In this document: in pieces, positions 11,212 through 20,824 of the stretch
Layout: each line of letters opens with the position of its first letter
How positions within the stretch are numbered: position 1 is the stretch's first letter
From: Sabellastarte sp. h YS-2021
Taxonomy: Eukaryota; Annelida; Polychaeta; Sabellida; Sabellidae
Length of the DNA: 64,000 nt
Reading direction: 5' to 3'
Assembly: GCA_964017235.1 (NCBI GenBank)
Contig: OZ024927.1
Coordinates: 25,563,160-25,627,159 of the forward strand
Position numbers and translations under genes: made by a program
Notes under the pieces: model-generated
Told to the model about the DNA's origin: nothing
What the model saw: the letters and a program-made list of their open reading frames with translations, nothing else
The model's database searches: none

Positions 11212-11688
11212 AGCAAAATGAAATCACTGACCTTAACTGGGACAATTACTTCATATGGTTATTTATGCTACATAATAACATATGTACTTTTTGTGTGTGA
11301 ATGATATTCAGTAGCCATAGTTGATACATGCATTATAACATCATTGCAAGTGGTAGTTTTTTTAAATTATCTAATTAGCCAAGCTATACAATAATAACAT
11401 TGAAATTGTGTAGCTATCTAATTTGTCATGGTTTATCTGTCAACAACATCCATATTCTCAAAATGTTAAATGTGAAAGTTGCATTATCAATGCCTCTAAA
11501 TGCAGGCAAGTTAATTCAATTTCGTGAGATAGCCACTGAGTGTAATCTTTAACTTGTTGTGATTTAATAATTCCACAATCATGATTATGCAAAACTATCC
11601 AGATATTTTACTTGAGCATTAGTCAAGTGTCTGATATTATGAAAAAAGTACCTGCGATAAAAGAGTACATTATATATGTCTTACATGA

Positions 11689-11839
11689 CAAAGTCAAAGT
11701 TGGGGTTTAACGTCCCGTTCAACAGCCAGGGTCATATTGGGACAGGTCCTCAGCATTGCCACTTGTGGGACTCGAACCCACAGAGGTGACAGCCTATGAT
11801 TAGATGCCAAACTTGCTAACCACTAGGCCACCGAGGACC
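11689..11839 (-). mobile_element. tRNA-derived SINE with 16-bp target duplication
   Basis: Read on the minus strand it starts with a tRNA-like head containing box A-like tggcctagtggttagc and box B-like gggttcgagtccc, followed by a short body and the tail gggacgttaaacccca, which is typical of mollusc Meta-type SINEs. The 16 bases tatatgtcttacatga flank it exactly on both sides (11673-11688 and 11840-11855). It inserted into the LINE inter-ORF region after the LINE had arrived or in its source copy. Not a functional tRNA gene: there is no complete cloverleaf with a separate 3' end. Confidence 0.9.
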
Positions 11840-12241
11840 TATATGTCTTACATGAAGACATCATTACCAAGTCATTTAATTCAAAACTGGGAAAGGCTTC
11901 ATTACCAATTTAATATCAACTGGTTACAAACCCAGTAAATTGAAATCACAAGGCAACACTTTTTATACATATTGTTCAAGAGACATTTCTTTTCTGTGTG
12001 GCCTGAATGTGTACTATATTTGAAATTATAGGTGGTTTAAACACTAGTAGGTTCACAAGACACAGAGGCAACTCTCTTATAGTCCATATTGACAAGCTTT
12101 ATGTGACCATTTACAGTACACATTTGGACATGACGAATTTTCAGTCCTACATGTTACACATGATTTGATAACATTACTACGGTTTGTCAAAAAAAACTAC
12201 CAAAGTCTCATGAAGAAACCATATAACAACTTGGTTTAAAG

Positions 12242-13423
12242 TCACATAAGTGTCTGCCTCACTCTTTCTAAAGTTTTACCTGCAAGGTTCTTGCCAGACC
12301 ACTTTGCCTCATTAAAAAGGTCGCGACTTCTGAGGGAATGGCCAATGCCCCATAGCTTATCTGTTCCACTTGCCTCGATTAACTTATTTCCACTTGTGGA
12401 GAGGAGAAATCCCCGAAGGGCTTCATTTTGTGTGAACTTCAGCAACATCGCTTGGTACATGTACTCTGTTGATACTCTATTCCACTCATTCTTTTGGAAA
12501 CCTTGAATTTTTTTCCCCAACTGCTTGACTATTTCTGGTTCTTTTGTTTCAATAATAGTTTGTGCAGTCTCTCCATCCTCAAAATGCATTGCCTTCTTGT
12601 AGGTAAAGTAATGCTCTGAAGTGATAAAACTTTTTCCTTCAGCCTCGATTCTCGCTGGAAAGAAGTTGCTCAGGGGGGAGAATTTTGTGTAGTATGCTTG
12701 GATGCCAGATCTAACTGGGCTGAAGACTCTTTCAGGCAGTAGTTCAGGAAACTGTATTGTATTAATATTATCTACTGTGTATATTCTTCCTCCAAGATTA
12801 ATCTTATCGACATTAAGCTTTGGATTTAGTCCTGGATACAGCTCTAGTGCCTTGAAAAAAATAGGAAGGATCATTTTCCTCCTGTCCATGATTTCCCTGG
12901 GGTAGTCTTCCTGTATAGAAATATTCATCTGGTGCAGTCCCTCCTTTTTGCCCATGATAGCCTGCTTATCTTTCCAGTGGGCGAGGCGTAGTATGACTGG
13001 TCGTCTTTGTCCAAGGTTAGGGTGACCCAGGTAGTGCACATTTTCAATATCTCGTGGGTTGACAGCAACTCCCACTTGTTTTAAAGTCTGGATAACAACA
13101 TCTTCCAGTTTCTGTTGATTTTGAATTATAATTCCATAGAGCCTTACATTCTTTTTCCTGGAATATGTTTCCTGTGCCAGCATTTCTTCTTTCACTTTCT
13201 TATTTTGTGCCTTCAGTTCATCTAATTCCCTCTGTAGTGACATGTGTTTAACTTCATGATCTTGGCATCTTTTTTCAAGGGACTGAATTTTTTCAGTTGA
13301 GTCAGTTACCTGGGATAGTGATTGTTCTATGCTCTCCAGTCTCTTTGTGATTGGTTCTAACTGTTCATTTAATATAGTATTAAAACTTTCAAGGAGATCT
13401 TTCAGGGTATTTTCAGAAGCCAT
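12242..13423 (-). CDS. LINE ORF1: coiled coil, RRM-like domain and C-terminal NADAR domain
   Basis: Protein of 393 residues. Residues 10-88 form a charged heptad-rich coiled coil, as in trimeric L1 ORF1 proteins. Residues 91-170 resemble the ORF1 RRM-like RNA-binding fold (NVRLYGI; RRPVILRLAHWKDKQAIM), and 170-230 the ORF1 C-terminal domain (QEDYPREIMDRRKMILPIF). The remaining 243-393 are not expected in L1 ORF1: they follow the NADAR (YbiA/DUF1768) pattern with SPLSNF (249-254), TSEHYF (268-273), KAMHFED (277-283), W314, KF (329-330), LIEASGTDKLWGIG (348-361) and W-GKNLAGKTLERVR at the end. The key Glu of SEH and the E-x4-D-x2-WG-G block are kept. NADAR proteins act on ADP-ribose-type N-glycosidic substrates, including ADP-ribosylated guanine in some toxin systems. 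The RNA-binding part should package the LINE RNA; what the NADAR part does is unknown. ORF2 follows 1.3 kb downstream. Confidence 0.85.
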   Translation of the reverse strand: MASENTLKDLLESFNTILNEQLEPITKRLESIEQSLSQVTDSTEKIQSLEKRCQDHEVKHMSLQRELDELKAQNKKVKEEMLAQETYSRKKNVRLYGIIIQNQQKLEDVVIQTLKQVGVAVNPRDIENVHYLGHPNLGQRRPVILRLAHWKDKQAIMGKKEGLHQMNISIQEDYPREIMDRRKMILPIFFKALELYPGLNPKLNVDKINLGGRIYTVDNINTIQFPELLPERVFSPVRSGIQAYYTKFSPLSNFFPARIEAEGKSFITSEHYFTYKKAMHFEDGETAQTIIETKEPEIVKQLGKKIQGFQKNEWNRVSTEYMYQAMLLKFTQNEALRGFLLSTSGNKLIEASGTDKLWGIGHSLRSRDLFNEAKWSGKNLAGKTLERVRQTLM

Positions 13424-13849
13424 AACTGTACTTTTGAAGCCTGTGTAGTAGTTTACTTGTCAAATACACTCTTTTATAATTTATGATATTACTGTTCTAC
13501 TGTTCTATGAGATTAGTGTTACTTGTTTGTACCTTGTAGTCAAAATAAATCCAAGGTTATGTTGAAGCTCTAGCTGGCAAAATCTTTTCCTGCTGTACTC
13601 ACAGCAAGGTAATACTTGTTTACATGTACTTGGTATCTACTGTACTAGGTATGATGGTGGTGATCCACTTTATCCTCTCATAATAGTCTTTTTTAACACT
13701 TTTGAAACATTTTTGAATAATCCACTTGATTAACACATGTTTATATTGTAATGTATCTTAATATATTCTTTATAATGCAATATACATATTAATTATTAAG
13801 TTTCCATCCACAACACAAAAATTCCACCTCTTCACCAGTAAGGGGTCAT
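13424..13849 (-). promoter_or_regulatory. 5' UTR and presumed internal promoter of the LINE
   Basis: The 426 bases between the 5' end of the LINE, fixed by the target duplication, and the ORF1 start. L1-type elements carry their promoter here. No TATA box or known motif stands out; the segment is non-coding and AT-rich. Confidence 0.5.
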
Positions 13850-13878
13850 CTCACACTGGACAGCCACACTAGCCATAG
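13850..13878. repeat. Right target-site duplication of the full-length LINE
   Basis: Exact 29-base match to 6843-6871. The two following bases tt match the start of the poly-T run and are ambiguous. Confidence 0.93.
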
Positions 13879-14119
13879 TTGATCTGGTCACTGGTTGTAC
13901 AGCTCTTACAACAGAAAGCCTAGTACTTTCTACAGAGGGCATAAAGGGATTATCCAGAGTACAGTCCTTACATCTCCATTCAAAAGAATGGACAGCAGTC
14001 AGCTGGCTGTACTTGGCTCTGGACATCCCAGTCCCACAGTCACAGCCATCACATTGTAGAGCCTGTTGGTGGGCAGTCACTACTTTTCTACAGGAGACAC
14101 AGAAATCTTTTGTAGACAT
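13850..14119 (-). pseudogene. PHD-like zinc-finger fragment, 5' side of the LINE insertion
   Basis: The minus-strand frame begins MSTKDFCVSCRKVV and keeps CxxC, QALQCDGC and EWRCKDC of the PHD-like finger that precedes FLYWCH domains in many mollusc proteins. The usual WQH..C segment between the second and third cysteine pairs is missing: CDGCD is followed directly by CGTG, so a small in-frame deletion has removed a metal ligand. The frame runs to ASVAVQCE and then into the LINE 5' end. The first 29 bases of the interrupted part (13850-13878) are duplicated at 6843-6871. The partner fragment with the FLYWCH start is at 6487-6871. Whether the gene was expressed before the insertion is unknown. 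Confidence 0.6.
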
Positions 14120-14489
14120 TCTCCAGCTACTTCAGAAATAAGATCCTAATTAAGACTATATATCTATATTATCTGCTATACTATATGCTATATATGCTAC
14201 ATAAATCAACAAGAGGAGAGTGCCCGTGAACGGGCACTGTGTCAGCTGACTGAGTGTTTTTGATTTGTGAAGGTGATTAGAGGACAGAATAATTATCAGG
14301 AAAAGGGCTGTACAGAAATACAGTAAATGGTAACTGAACAGCAAGTTCGAAAGAAATTCCGAAGCTGACAGAAGAAAGGGATAAAAAAGTTGTGCCCTGT
14401 AAATGGTATTATGAAGGAAAATAACAAGGTAATTGTTTAAGTGTAAAAAATAGGTTAAAACATATTTAAAGAAATACTACAAATGCAAT

Positions 14490-15070
14490 ATCCTCGTTCG
14501 ACCTTGAAGAAGGGGTCCAAGGTCAAATCTAACCACACAAATACATTCCCAGCCCATGATTTCCTATGGTTTACCATTCCAAACCTCTAGGACCAATTAT
14601 AAATGAGTTATAAGCACTTTTAAGCTTGGCTGTCCTCATTTGACCTTGAAGGAGGGGTCCAAAGGTCAAATCTGACCATACTAAAAGATTCCGAGCCAAT
14701 GATTTCCTATGGGATGGTTTACCATCCCAAATCTCTGTCACCAATAATAAGCGAGTTGTAGGCACTTTCAATTTTCGCTATCCTCATTTGACCTTGAAGG
14801 AGGGTTCCAAGGTCAAATCGGACCATATCAACAGATTCACAGCCCATGATTTCCTGTCTGTTTACCATCCCAAACCTCTGGGACCAATAATAAGCGAGTT
14901 ATAAGCACTTTTAAGTTTGGCTATCCTTGTTTGACCTTGAAGGAGGGGTCATTGAAGGTCAAATCTGACCACAACAAAAGATTCCCACCCCATGATTTCC
15001 TACAGGTTGGTTTATCATCCCAAACCTCTAGGATCAATAATAAGGGAGATATAAGCACTTTTCATGCCTG
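14490..15070 (+). repeat. 143-148 bp tandem repeat, four units
   Basis: Units begin gaccttgaag at 14500, 14642, 14790 and 14933 and contain ggtcaaatc, atgatttcctat, ccatcccaaacctct and gagttataagcactttt. Diverged and non-coding. It lies between the 5' module and the 155-bp array of H4. Confidence 0.85.
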
Positions 15071-15219
15071 ACAAAAAACACCTGTGGTGGCCATCTTGTT
15101 TCTCAAAATGAGGCCAAAAATATTCCCAGACAACATTTTATGGTTATTAATATATACTGCAAACTTAAGAAAGCTAGCTATAATGTTTTTTTTCATCAGA
15201 GCAGTAATGGTGAAATCTC

Positions 15220-16850
15220 TGTCAACACACTGCGGCTATCCAGTGGATACAATGATTTACTCAACAGTGAGAACCTGAAAGTAGCTATTGCTCAGCTATG
15301 CCATGACATAGAGGTCTGCAATTTCACTATGTTATAGCTGACCAAAAATTCTGTGAATAACATATTTAACAAATTACTCTAAATGTAATAGTTTTCAAGT
15401 TACAACTGATTTACTCAACAGTGAGAACCTCAAAGGAACTATTACTCAGCTATGCAATGAGCTACATGTCTGAAATTTTACTATGTTATAGCTAACCCAA
15501 AAGTAGGTGAACAACATATTTAAGCAAACTACTGTAAATGCAATAGTTTTCAAGCTACAACTGATTTACTCAATAGTGAGAACCTGAAAATAGCTATTGC
15601 TCCGCTATGCCATGAGCTATAGGTCTGTAATTTCACTATGTTATAGCTGACCCAAAAGTAGGTAAACAATATATTTTAACAAAATACTCCAAATGCAATA
15701 TTTTTCAAGTTATAGCTGATTTACTCAACAGTCAGTACCTGAGAACAGCTATTGCTCAGTTGTGCCATGAGCTATAGGTCTATAATTTCACTATGTTATA
15801 GCTGACCCAAAAGTAGCTGAATAACATATTTGCACAAATTTCTGTAAATGCAATAGTTTTCCAATTATAACTGATTTACTCAACAGTGAGAACTTCAAAG
15901 TAGCTATTACTCAGCTATGAAATGAGCCACAGGTCTGAAACTTCACTATGTTATAGCTGACCCCAAAATAGGTGAATAACATATTGAAACAAAATACTCT
16001 AAATGCAATAGTTTTCAAGTTATAAGTGATTTACTCAACAGTGATAACCTAAAAGTAGCTATTACTCAGCTATGCCATGAGCTACAGGTCTGAAATTTTA
16101 CTATGTTATAGCTGGCCCAAAAGTAGCTGAATAACATATTTATACGAAATTCTCTAAATGCAATAGTTTTTAAGTTACAAGTGATTTTACTCATGATGGA
16201 AGTTACTGAAAAGCCCAAAAGTAGCTATTACTCACTTAGCTATTGAGACAGACACCCACTTACTCACCATATTGTAGCTATGAAAAAAGTAGCTGAATAA
16301 CATATTTTAACAAAATGCTCTAAATGCAACACTTTTCAAGTTATAAGTGATTTACTCAACAGTGATAACCTAAAAGTAGCTATTACTCAGCTATGCCATG
16401 AGCTACAGGTCTGAAATTTTACTATGTTATAGCTGACCCAAAAGTAGCTGAATAACATATTTATACGAAATTCTCTAAATGCAATAGTTTTCAAGCTATA
16501 AGCGATTTACTCAACAGTGAAAACCTAAAAGTAGCTATTACTCAGCTATGCCATGAGCTACAGGTCTGAAATTTCACTATGTTATAGCTGGCCCAAAAGT
16601 AGCTGAATAACATATTTATACGAAATTCTCTAAATGCAATAGTTTTTAAGTTACAAGTGATTTTACTCATAATGGAAGTTACTGAAAAGCCCAAAAGTAG
16701 CTATTACTCACTTAGCTATTGAGACAGACACCCAACTTACTCACCATATTGTAGCTATGAAAAAAGTAGCTGAACAACATATTTTCACAAAATGCTGTAA
16801 ATGCAACACTTTTGAAGTTATAAGTGATTTAGTGCATGATTTCATGAATT
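15220..16850 (+). repeat. 155-bp satellite array
   Basis: Units read at tcaacagtga/tcaatagtga fall at 15261, 15415, 15570, 15725 and 15880, a period of 154-155 bp. Consensus pieces: gaacctgaaagtagctatt, actcagctatgccatgagct, acaggtctgaaatttcacta, gacccaaaagtaggtgaata, then aaatgcaatagttttcaagt. About ten units, some with a variant containing catgatggaagttactga. The family recurs at 22.8-24.1, 32.4-33.2, 55.4-57.0 and 63.2 kb. Confidence 0.9.
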
Positions 16851-17217
16851 TTAATGCATTAAAAATTATTAAAAAAATTTATTTAAAAAAAAGTAAGACA
16901 GATCCAGGTCTCATACTCACACAAGAGAATCTACCTCTGGCCTAGTACATATATGCAAGATATGAGAGAAATCCCTGCAATAGTCACTGAGAAAATTGTG
17001 ATAAAAAGCTGAAATTTTCACACTTTTGGTGGGGTACCCCCCTTGTAATGTCTCTAGCAAACAGACGAACAGACAGATTTGCATGCCTTGAACAATTTTT
17101 CATCCTCGATAGATAAGGTATCTTTTAAAAAAAAACAGCATGTCTCTAAGCCTTGTAGTTTTGGAGAAGAAGTTGTTCACGCGGACGCGTACGCCCACGC
17201 CGCAGAGTGATGACATA
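16851..17217 (+). other. Conserved unique tail of element H4
   Basis: Non-coding tail with ttaatgcattaaaaattatt, gagaaatccctgcaatagtc, caaacagacgaacagac, catcctcgatagataaggta and gcagagtgatgaca. The same blocks occur in reverse order and orientation at 55075-55445, showing that the tail belongs to the mobile element and not to the host. Confidence 0.7.
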
Positions 17218-17570
17218 ATGTCAGCTGACTGACAAGTCAGCTGACATAAAAAGTTCAAAATGCATCCAGATGAGTAGTGAATCACAGTTGTATATTGCTT
17301 GGAAACCAAAGCAAGAATGATTGTGGTCAGAACTTGTAGCCTATTTATAACAAATGCACAAATTGGATTGCAATCAATCAGCTTAACACCAGGTTCTTTG
17401 AAATCCAAAGCAAGAAGAATGGAGCTTCAAAAGTCCCTTAAATGTTTTTCAAGCACTGCAATCGAGATTGCATTACAAATCCACCTCCCAAATACTTATT
17501 ATAATTGGATTACTGTCCAATTACTGTTTGATTTGTTTGGTGGTTTCTATACTAAACTAATAATTTAAAA

Positions 17571-17760
17571 TAAAACTAGAAAAAGTTTTTGCTAACAAAA
17601 ACGAGCGGCCCGGATGGAGACTTGAGTTATTAAAGCTGTAGTAGTTGTGGTATGAGACTGTAAGGAGAAGGTAAACTTTACTGTGTTTTCTATCTGATGG
17701 AAAGTCTATTATCTAAAGGCTGTATCAGTTGCAGTATTAGACTGTAAGCATATGAATTTC
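17571..17760 (+). repeat. Left-end fragment of the H2 element family
   Basis: Starts actagaaaaagtttttgcta followed by acaaaaacgagcggcccgg, matching the left ends at 19030, 21896 and 31088. The following 150 bp do not match those copies. Probably a truncated or related element. Confidence 0.45.
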
Positions 17761-18480
17761 CCACAGCCTGATGTCCAGGAGAGGCCCTTTTCATTGTCCT
17801 TTGACGTTGTGCCTTCTGGAACCAAGCATGGAAAAGACAAGCTGGTGGATTCCCTGGGCTTCACCTATAATATGAAGGGAAAGAACCCATATCTTACTGA
17901 CTGGTAGTGCACTATCAGGAATAGGAACCTCAGATGCAGAGCCACGGTCACCCAAAGGGGATCATATTATAAAATGGGCCCTCACTCACATGTGCATCAA
18001 CCACACCCTGGAGCACTTGTGAAAGTACAGATAACAGCAGAGGTGAAGAAAAGGGGAACAGAAGAAGTCTTTAAAACCAGCAGCAGCTATTGTCCAGGAG
18101 GCCCACACCCAGCACTCTTCCAGAGCCTTTCTGCCAAAGCCATCACATTTGCAACAAGTTGCCAACCACCACAGGCAAAGACCGAAAAGTCCGAATCATC
18201 CCACAGACATGGAATTTTCACTGGACCATGATCACATCCTAGAAGGATTTTTCCAAGAAGACGTGTTGGTGGATGGAAGAAGGCATCTCCTTGGGCTGCA
18301 GTCAGCTTACAACAATATGAAGGCACCAGGGTTTACTGCAGACGTCTCTTTGCATTGCCATTTCTTCCTGCAGAGATAATCCCATCCCAGTTTCGGGTCT
18401 TGAAGGAGGAAGCTAGTGATGGCCTTCTACAACTCCTCTGTGAATACATAGCAGGGTTGAGATGAAAAACCCGGGAAAAC
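17761..18480 (+). pseudogene. FLYWCH / MULE-transposase-like pseudogene
   Basis: The plus strand encodes GKDKLVDSLGFTYNMK, then a premature TAG where WRC is expected (DW-stop-CTIRNRNLRCRATV), then HSHVHQPHPG, so a nearly complete FLYWCH domain is visible. Downstream, in shifted frames, come HLQQVANHHRQ, GFFQEDVLVDGRRHLL, and finally LFALPFLPAEIIPSQF and LLQLLCEYI, which are the flanks of a MULE-type transposase-like domain. The catalytic middle is deleted. At least one stop and two frameshifts make it inactive. Such FLYWCH plus MULE genes are multicopy in molluscs and may themselves be domesticated or mobile. The copy is separate from the FLYWCH fragment at 6487-6871. Confidence 0.7.
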
Positions 18481-19020
18481 CCGGATGGGCAATACTCCAA
18501 AAGTGGGCAATACTATTTTTTAACCCAAATCTTGGGAAAACTAATGATGCACTTTATTTAAGTTTCATAATACTCTTTATTCAGCTAAATATGTGCAAGG
18601 TTTTATTATAAGTATGTAACATATAAACGACAGTACATGAAAGTTCCAAACTGGATTTTTAGACTTCATTTTGACATATAATTGAATAATCTTTTTGTCC
18701 AAATATTTATCACTGTTAAAAGCAAGAGAGAAGTGCTTACTTTACCATGCAAATGGAAATGAGGCTTGTCGTGAAAATTGGCCCTTATTTAAAGCAGTCT
18801 GTGTCACACTGAAAAAAATAGCATCAGAGATGCCCGTACCCCACAGCCTAGGAAAAAAGTTTTCAACACCATGAGATATAGAAGTAGTGAAACAGTACAC
18901 AGATTGGGATACTTTTCGAGCAGTGTCAGTGCAAATGATGTTTAAGTAGAGAAAATAACATCTAAGAGAAAGAAATTGCATGTAAAGAATAAGTATTAAA
19001 ACAAGACAATGCAGTAAACT
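18481..19020. other. No recognisable gene
   Basis: Begins with a degenerate stretch containing aaaacccgggaaaacccgga, as found at ends of some animal DNA transposons; otherwise AT-rich unique sequence. Confidence 0.4.
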
Positions 19021-20490
19021 AAAAACTAAAAGAATGTTTTTGCTGACAAAAACAAAGCGGCCCTGATGAAAAAGAAGTCACCCATAAAAGATGTCAACAT
19101 ATGCATCATAAGCAATCGAAACTGTGAACTTTATTGCATTGTGTACGTTACTTGTCCCTATTTTCATGTTTAATAAGTGTGCACAATTAAAGTGAGGTCA
19201 GCTGAACAATACAATAGCTGGAGATTAAAAACTCCATAATTTCACTGCAAGGTGGCCATAACTTCATTCATATTGAGACTTTAATGTGACCATAAAATAA
19301 GAATGTCCCTTTTCTCATTCTTTATAAGTGCATAAAGTTTAGCTCAGGTCAGTTGAACAATAAGATAGCTGGAGGCTGAAACTTCCTTTTCCACTGTAAG
19401 GTCACCATAACTTCATTCATATTGCGACTTTAAGGTGACCATAATATGAGAATGTCCCTTCAATATCAATATATGTTCGATATGGAAAAAGAAAGGAGCC
19501 AGACGGCTTTATTCAAATGTTATGACTTTAGGGGGGGGGGGGGCAAAATTATATTAACAGTTTAAGGTCACCTTAAAGTCAGGATAACCCTTTTGTTTGC
19601 CATCCTTTATAGGTGTGCAAAGTTTAACTGAGGTCAGTCAAACAATAAAATACTTGGAGGCTGAAAACCCCCTTATTTCACTTTAAGGTGGCTACAACTC
19701 CATTCATACTGTGAGTTTAAGGTCACCATAAGTATTATTTTTATCTAGTTTAATACTAGTGATAATTTTAATATAAAAAATGGAAAAAGAAAGGAGCCAG
19801 AGGATTTTATTCCAATTTGATGACTTTAAGCAGGCCATATGTCCATTAACATTTTGAGTTTAAGGTCACCATAAAGTCAGGATATTCCTTTGGCAAATCT
19901 TAATATATGTGCCAAGTTTGGTTGAAAAAAGTGAAAAACTAAGTGAACTGGAGGGCTAAAACCCCCTTTTTTGACATTAAGGTGACCTTAAGAGTGCAGA
20001 TACAGGGCTAAAACTTCGGCATGTGAAAGATTATCAAAAAGTAGCTGAATAAGTTATTCCAACAAAATGCCGAAATCCTGACCGTTTTTGAGATACAGAC
20101 CAATAACCCATTTTTTAAAATTTTACGAAAATTAAACGCATCCCATTCAGGCATCTATGGTCCGATTGATGAGAAAATCCTTTCCGACCTTGGAAATTTG
20201 GTCTAGAATGTACCTGATAAATTTTATCGCACAGGTGTGTGTGGTTTTTTCCGAAACGCGATGACGGGGTGTTTTGGAGTTATGCTTAAGGTTACCTTAA
20301 GTTAAGCTTAAGGTCCGCGCAAAGTATCCAAAAATCTTTCCCGCCCCTATAGTTTTAAAGAAAGATAAGAAGGAAAGAAAAATTTGAAAGGCTAAGAAGT
20401 TATTCAAGGGAGACCATAATCCGGCGGCGGCGGCGGTGATCAGTCGAACTTCGGTGAAAACAAATAAGCGTCCCTGACGGGCCGCTTAAT
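19021..20490 (+). mobile_element. Hairpin-ended non-autonomous element, complete copy (element H2)
   Basis: The left end is aagaatgtttttgctgacaa then aaacaaagcggccctgatg. The right end is gtgaaaacaaat followed by the hairpin stem aagcgtccc / gggccgctt (20466-20487). The interior is non-coding: AT-rich blocks built around ttaaggtgaccataa, which recurs many times in direct and inverted form, and one copy of the satellite core (aaaagtagctgaataagtta, 20037 onward). A second copy at 31084-32437 matches along nearly the whole length with few differences by eye, and 21896-22090 is a left-end fragment. It contains a run of 13 Gs at 19531-19543 that is only six Gs in the other copy. Confidence 0.7.
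20466..20487 (+). repeat. Terminal hairpin of element H2
   Basis: The arms aagcgtccc and gggccgctt pair at eight of nine positions around loop tgac, followed by aatta. The right arm is the reverse complement of aagcggccc at the left end, so the ends also form a short inverted repeat. Confidence 0.6.
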
Positions 20491-20824
20491 TATGAAGCTT
20501 TAAGACTTCTCCCATTTTGATTTGCATCTGTATGGTCGAATTATGGTTTGGATGTTTTGAATATTACCCACACATACAGATGTAGCAATACATGCTTTTA
20601 TGTGGAATTGGGGCAAAATCTGTGGCTCATTTGATGCAATACCATCTGTTACAATGAGAAGTTGCAAAAGTAAAACAGTTAATGACTTCTAATATGACTT
20701 TAACAGTGCTTAATCTACACCAAAAGACACCCAAAGGTGCAACAACCAAGATTCAAGTAAAAAGATATGAGAGATATAACAAAGATAAGTAGTATCAGAT
20801 ATCCTCGTAGAGACATAATATAGC
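20491..20824. other. No recognisable gene
   Basis: AT-rich spacer between two elements with no repeat or coding signal I can support. Confidence 0.4.

Larger units (their letters stand above)
10904..12241 (-). other. Inter-ORF region of the LINE (host to a SINE)
   Basis: This 1,338-bp stretch lies between the ORF1 stop and the ORF2 start. Removing the 151-bp SINE and one copy of its 16-bp duplication leaves about 1.17 kb, far longer than the short spacers of mammalian L1. It is AT-rich, includes a (TA)n run at 11193-11211 and a 109-residue frame (10887-11216) rich in hydrophobic residues with no recognisable domain. It might drive ORF2 translation, or be older inserted DNA. Confidence 0.55.
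6872..13849 (-). mobile_element. Full-length L1-like LINE with NADAR-bearing ORF1
   Basis: A 6,978-bp minus-strand retrotransposon: a 31-base poly-A tail (poly-T at 6872-6902), a short 3' UTR, an intact 1278-residue ORF2, a 1.34-kb inter-ORF region holding a younger SINE, an intact 393-residue ORF1 and a 426-bp 5' UTR. Exact 29-bp flanking duplications show target-primed insertion with no 5' truncation. Both reading frames are open from start to stop, so the insertion is recent and the copy could be active. It landed in a FLYWCH-type zinc-finger gene. The L1/Tx1-like assignment rests on the APE-type endonuclease, the RT motifs, the C-terminal Cys/His motif and the coiled-coil plus RRM-like ORF1. 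Confidence 0.93.
14219..17247 (+). mobile_element. Hairpin-ended satellite element, complete copy (element H4)
   Basis: The left edge is a perfect hairpin: agtgcccg, loop tgaa, cgggcact (14219-14238), followed by tgtgtcagctgactg. The right edge is a perfect 12-bp stem, atgtcagctgac and gtcagctgacat, with loop tgacaa (17218-17247). The motif gtcagctgac thus occurs near both ends. Inside, in order: a unique 5' segment, four units of a 143-148 bp repeat, an array of 155-bp units and a 370-bp unique tail. A second left half is at 22669 and an inverted tail plus array at 55.1-57.1 kb, so this is a true repeat family. No transposase is encoded. Confidence 0.65.

Noticed and set aside
11700-11840. 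A minus-strand tRNA gene
   Set aside because: Same reason: tRNA-like head of a SINE flanked by a 16-bp duplication.
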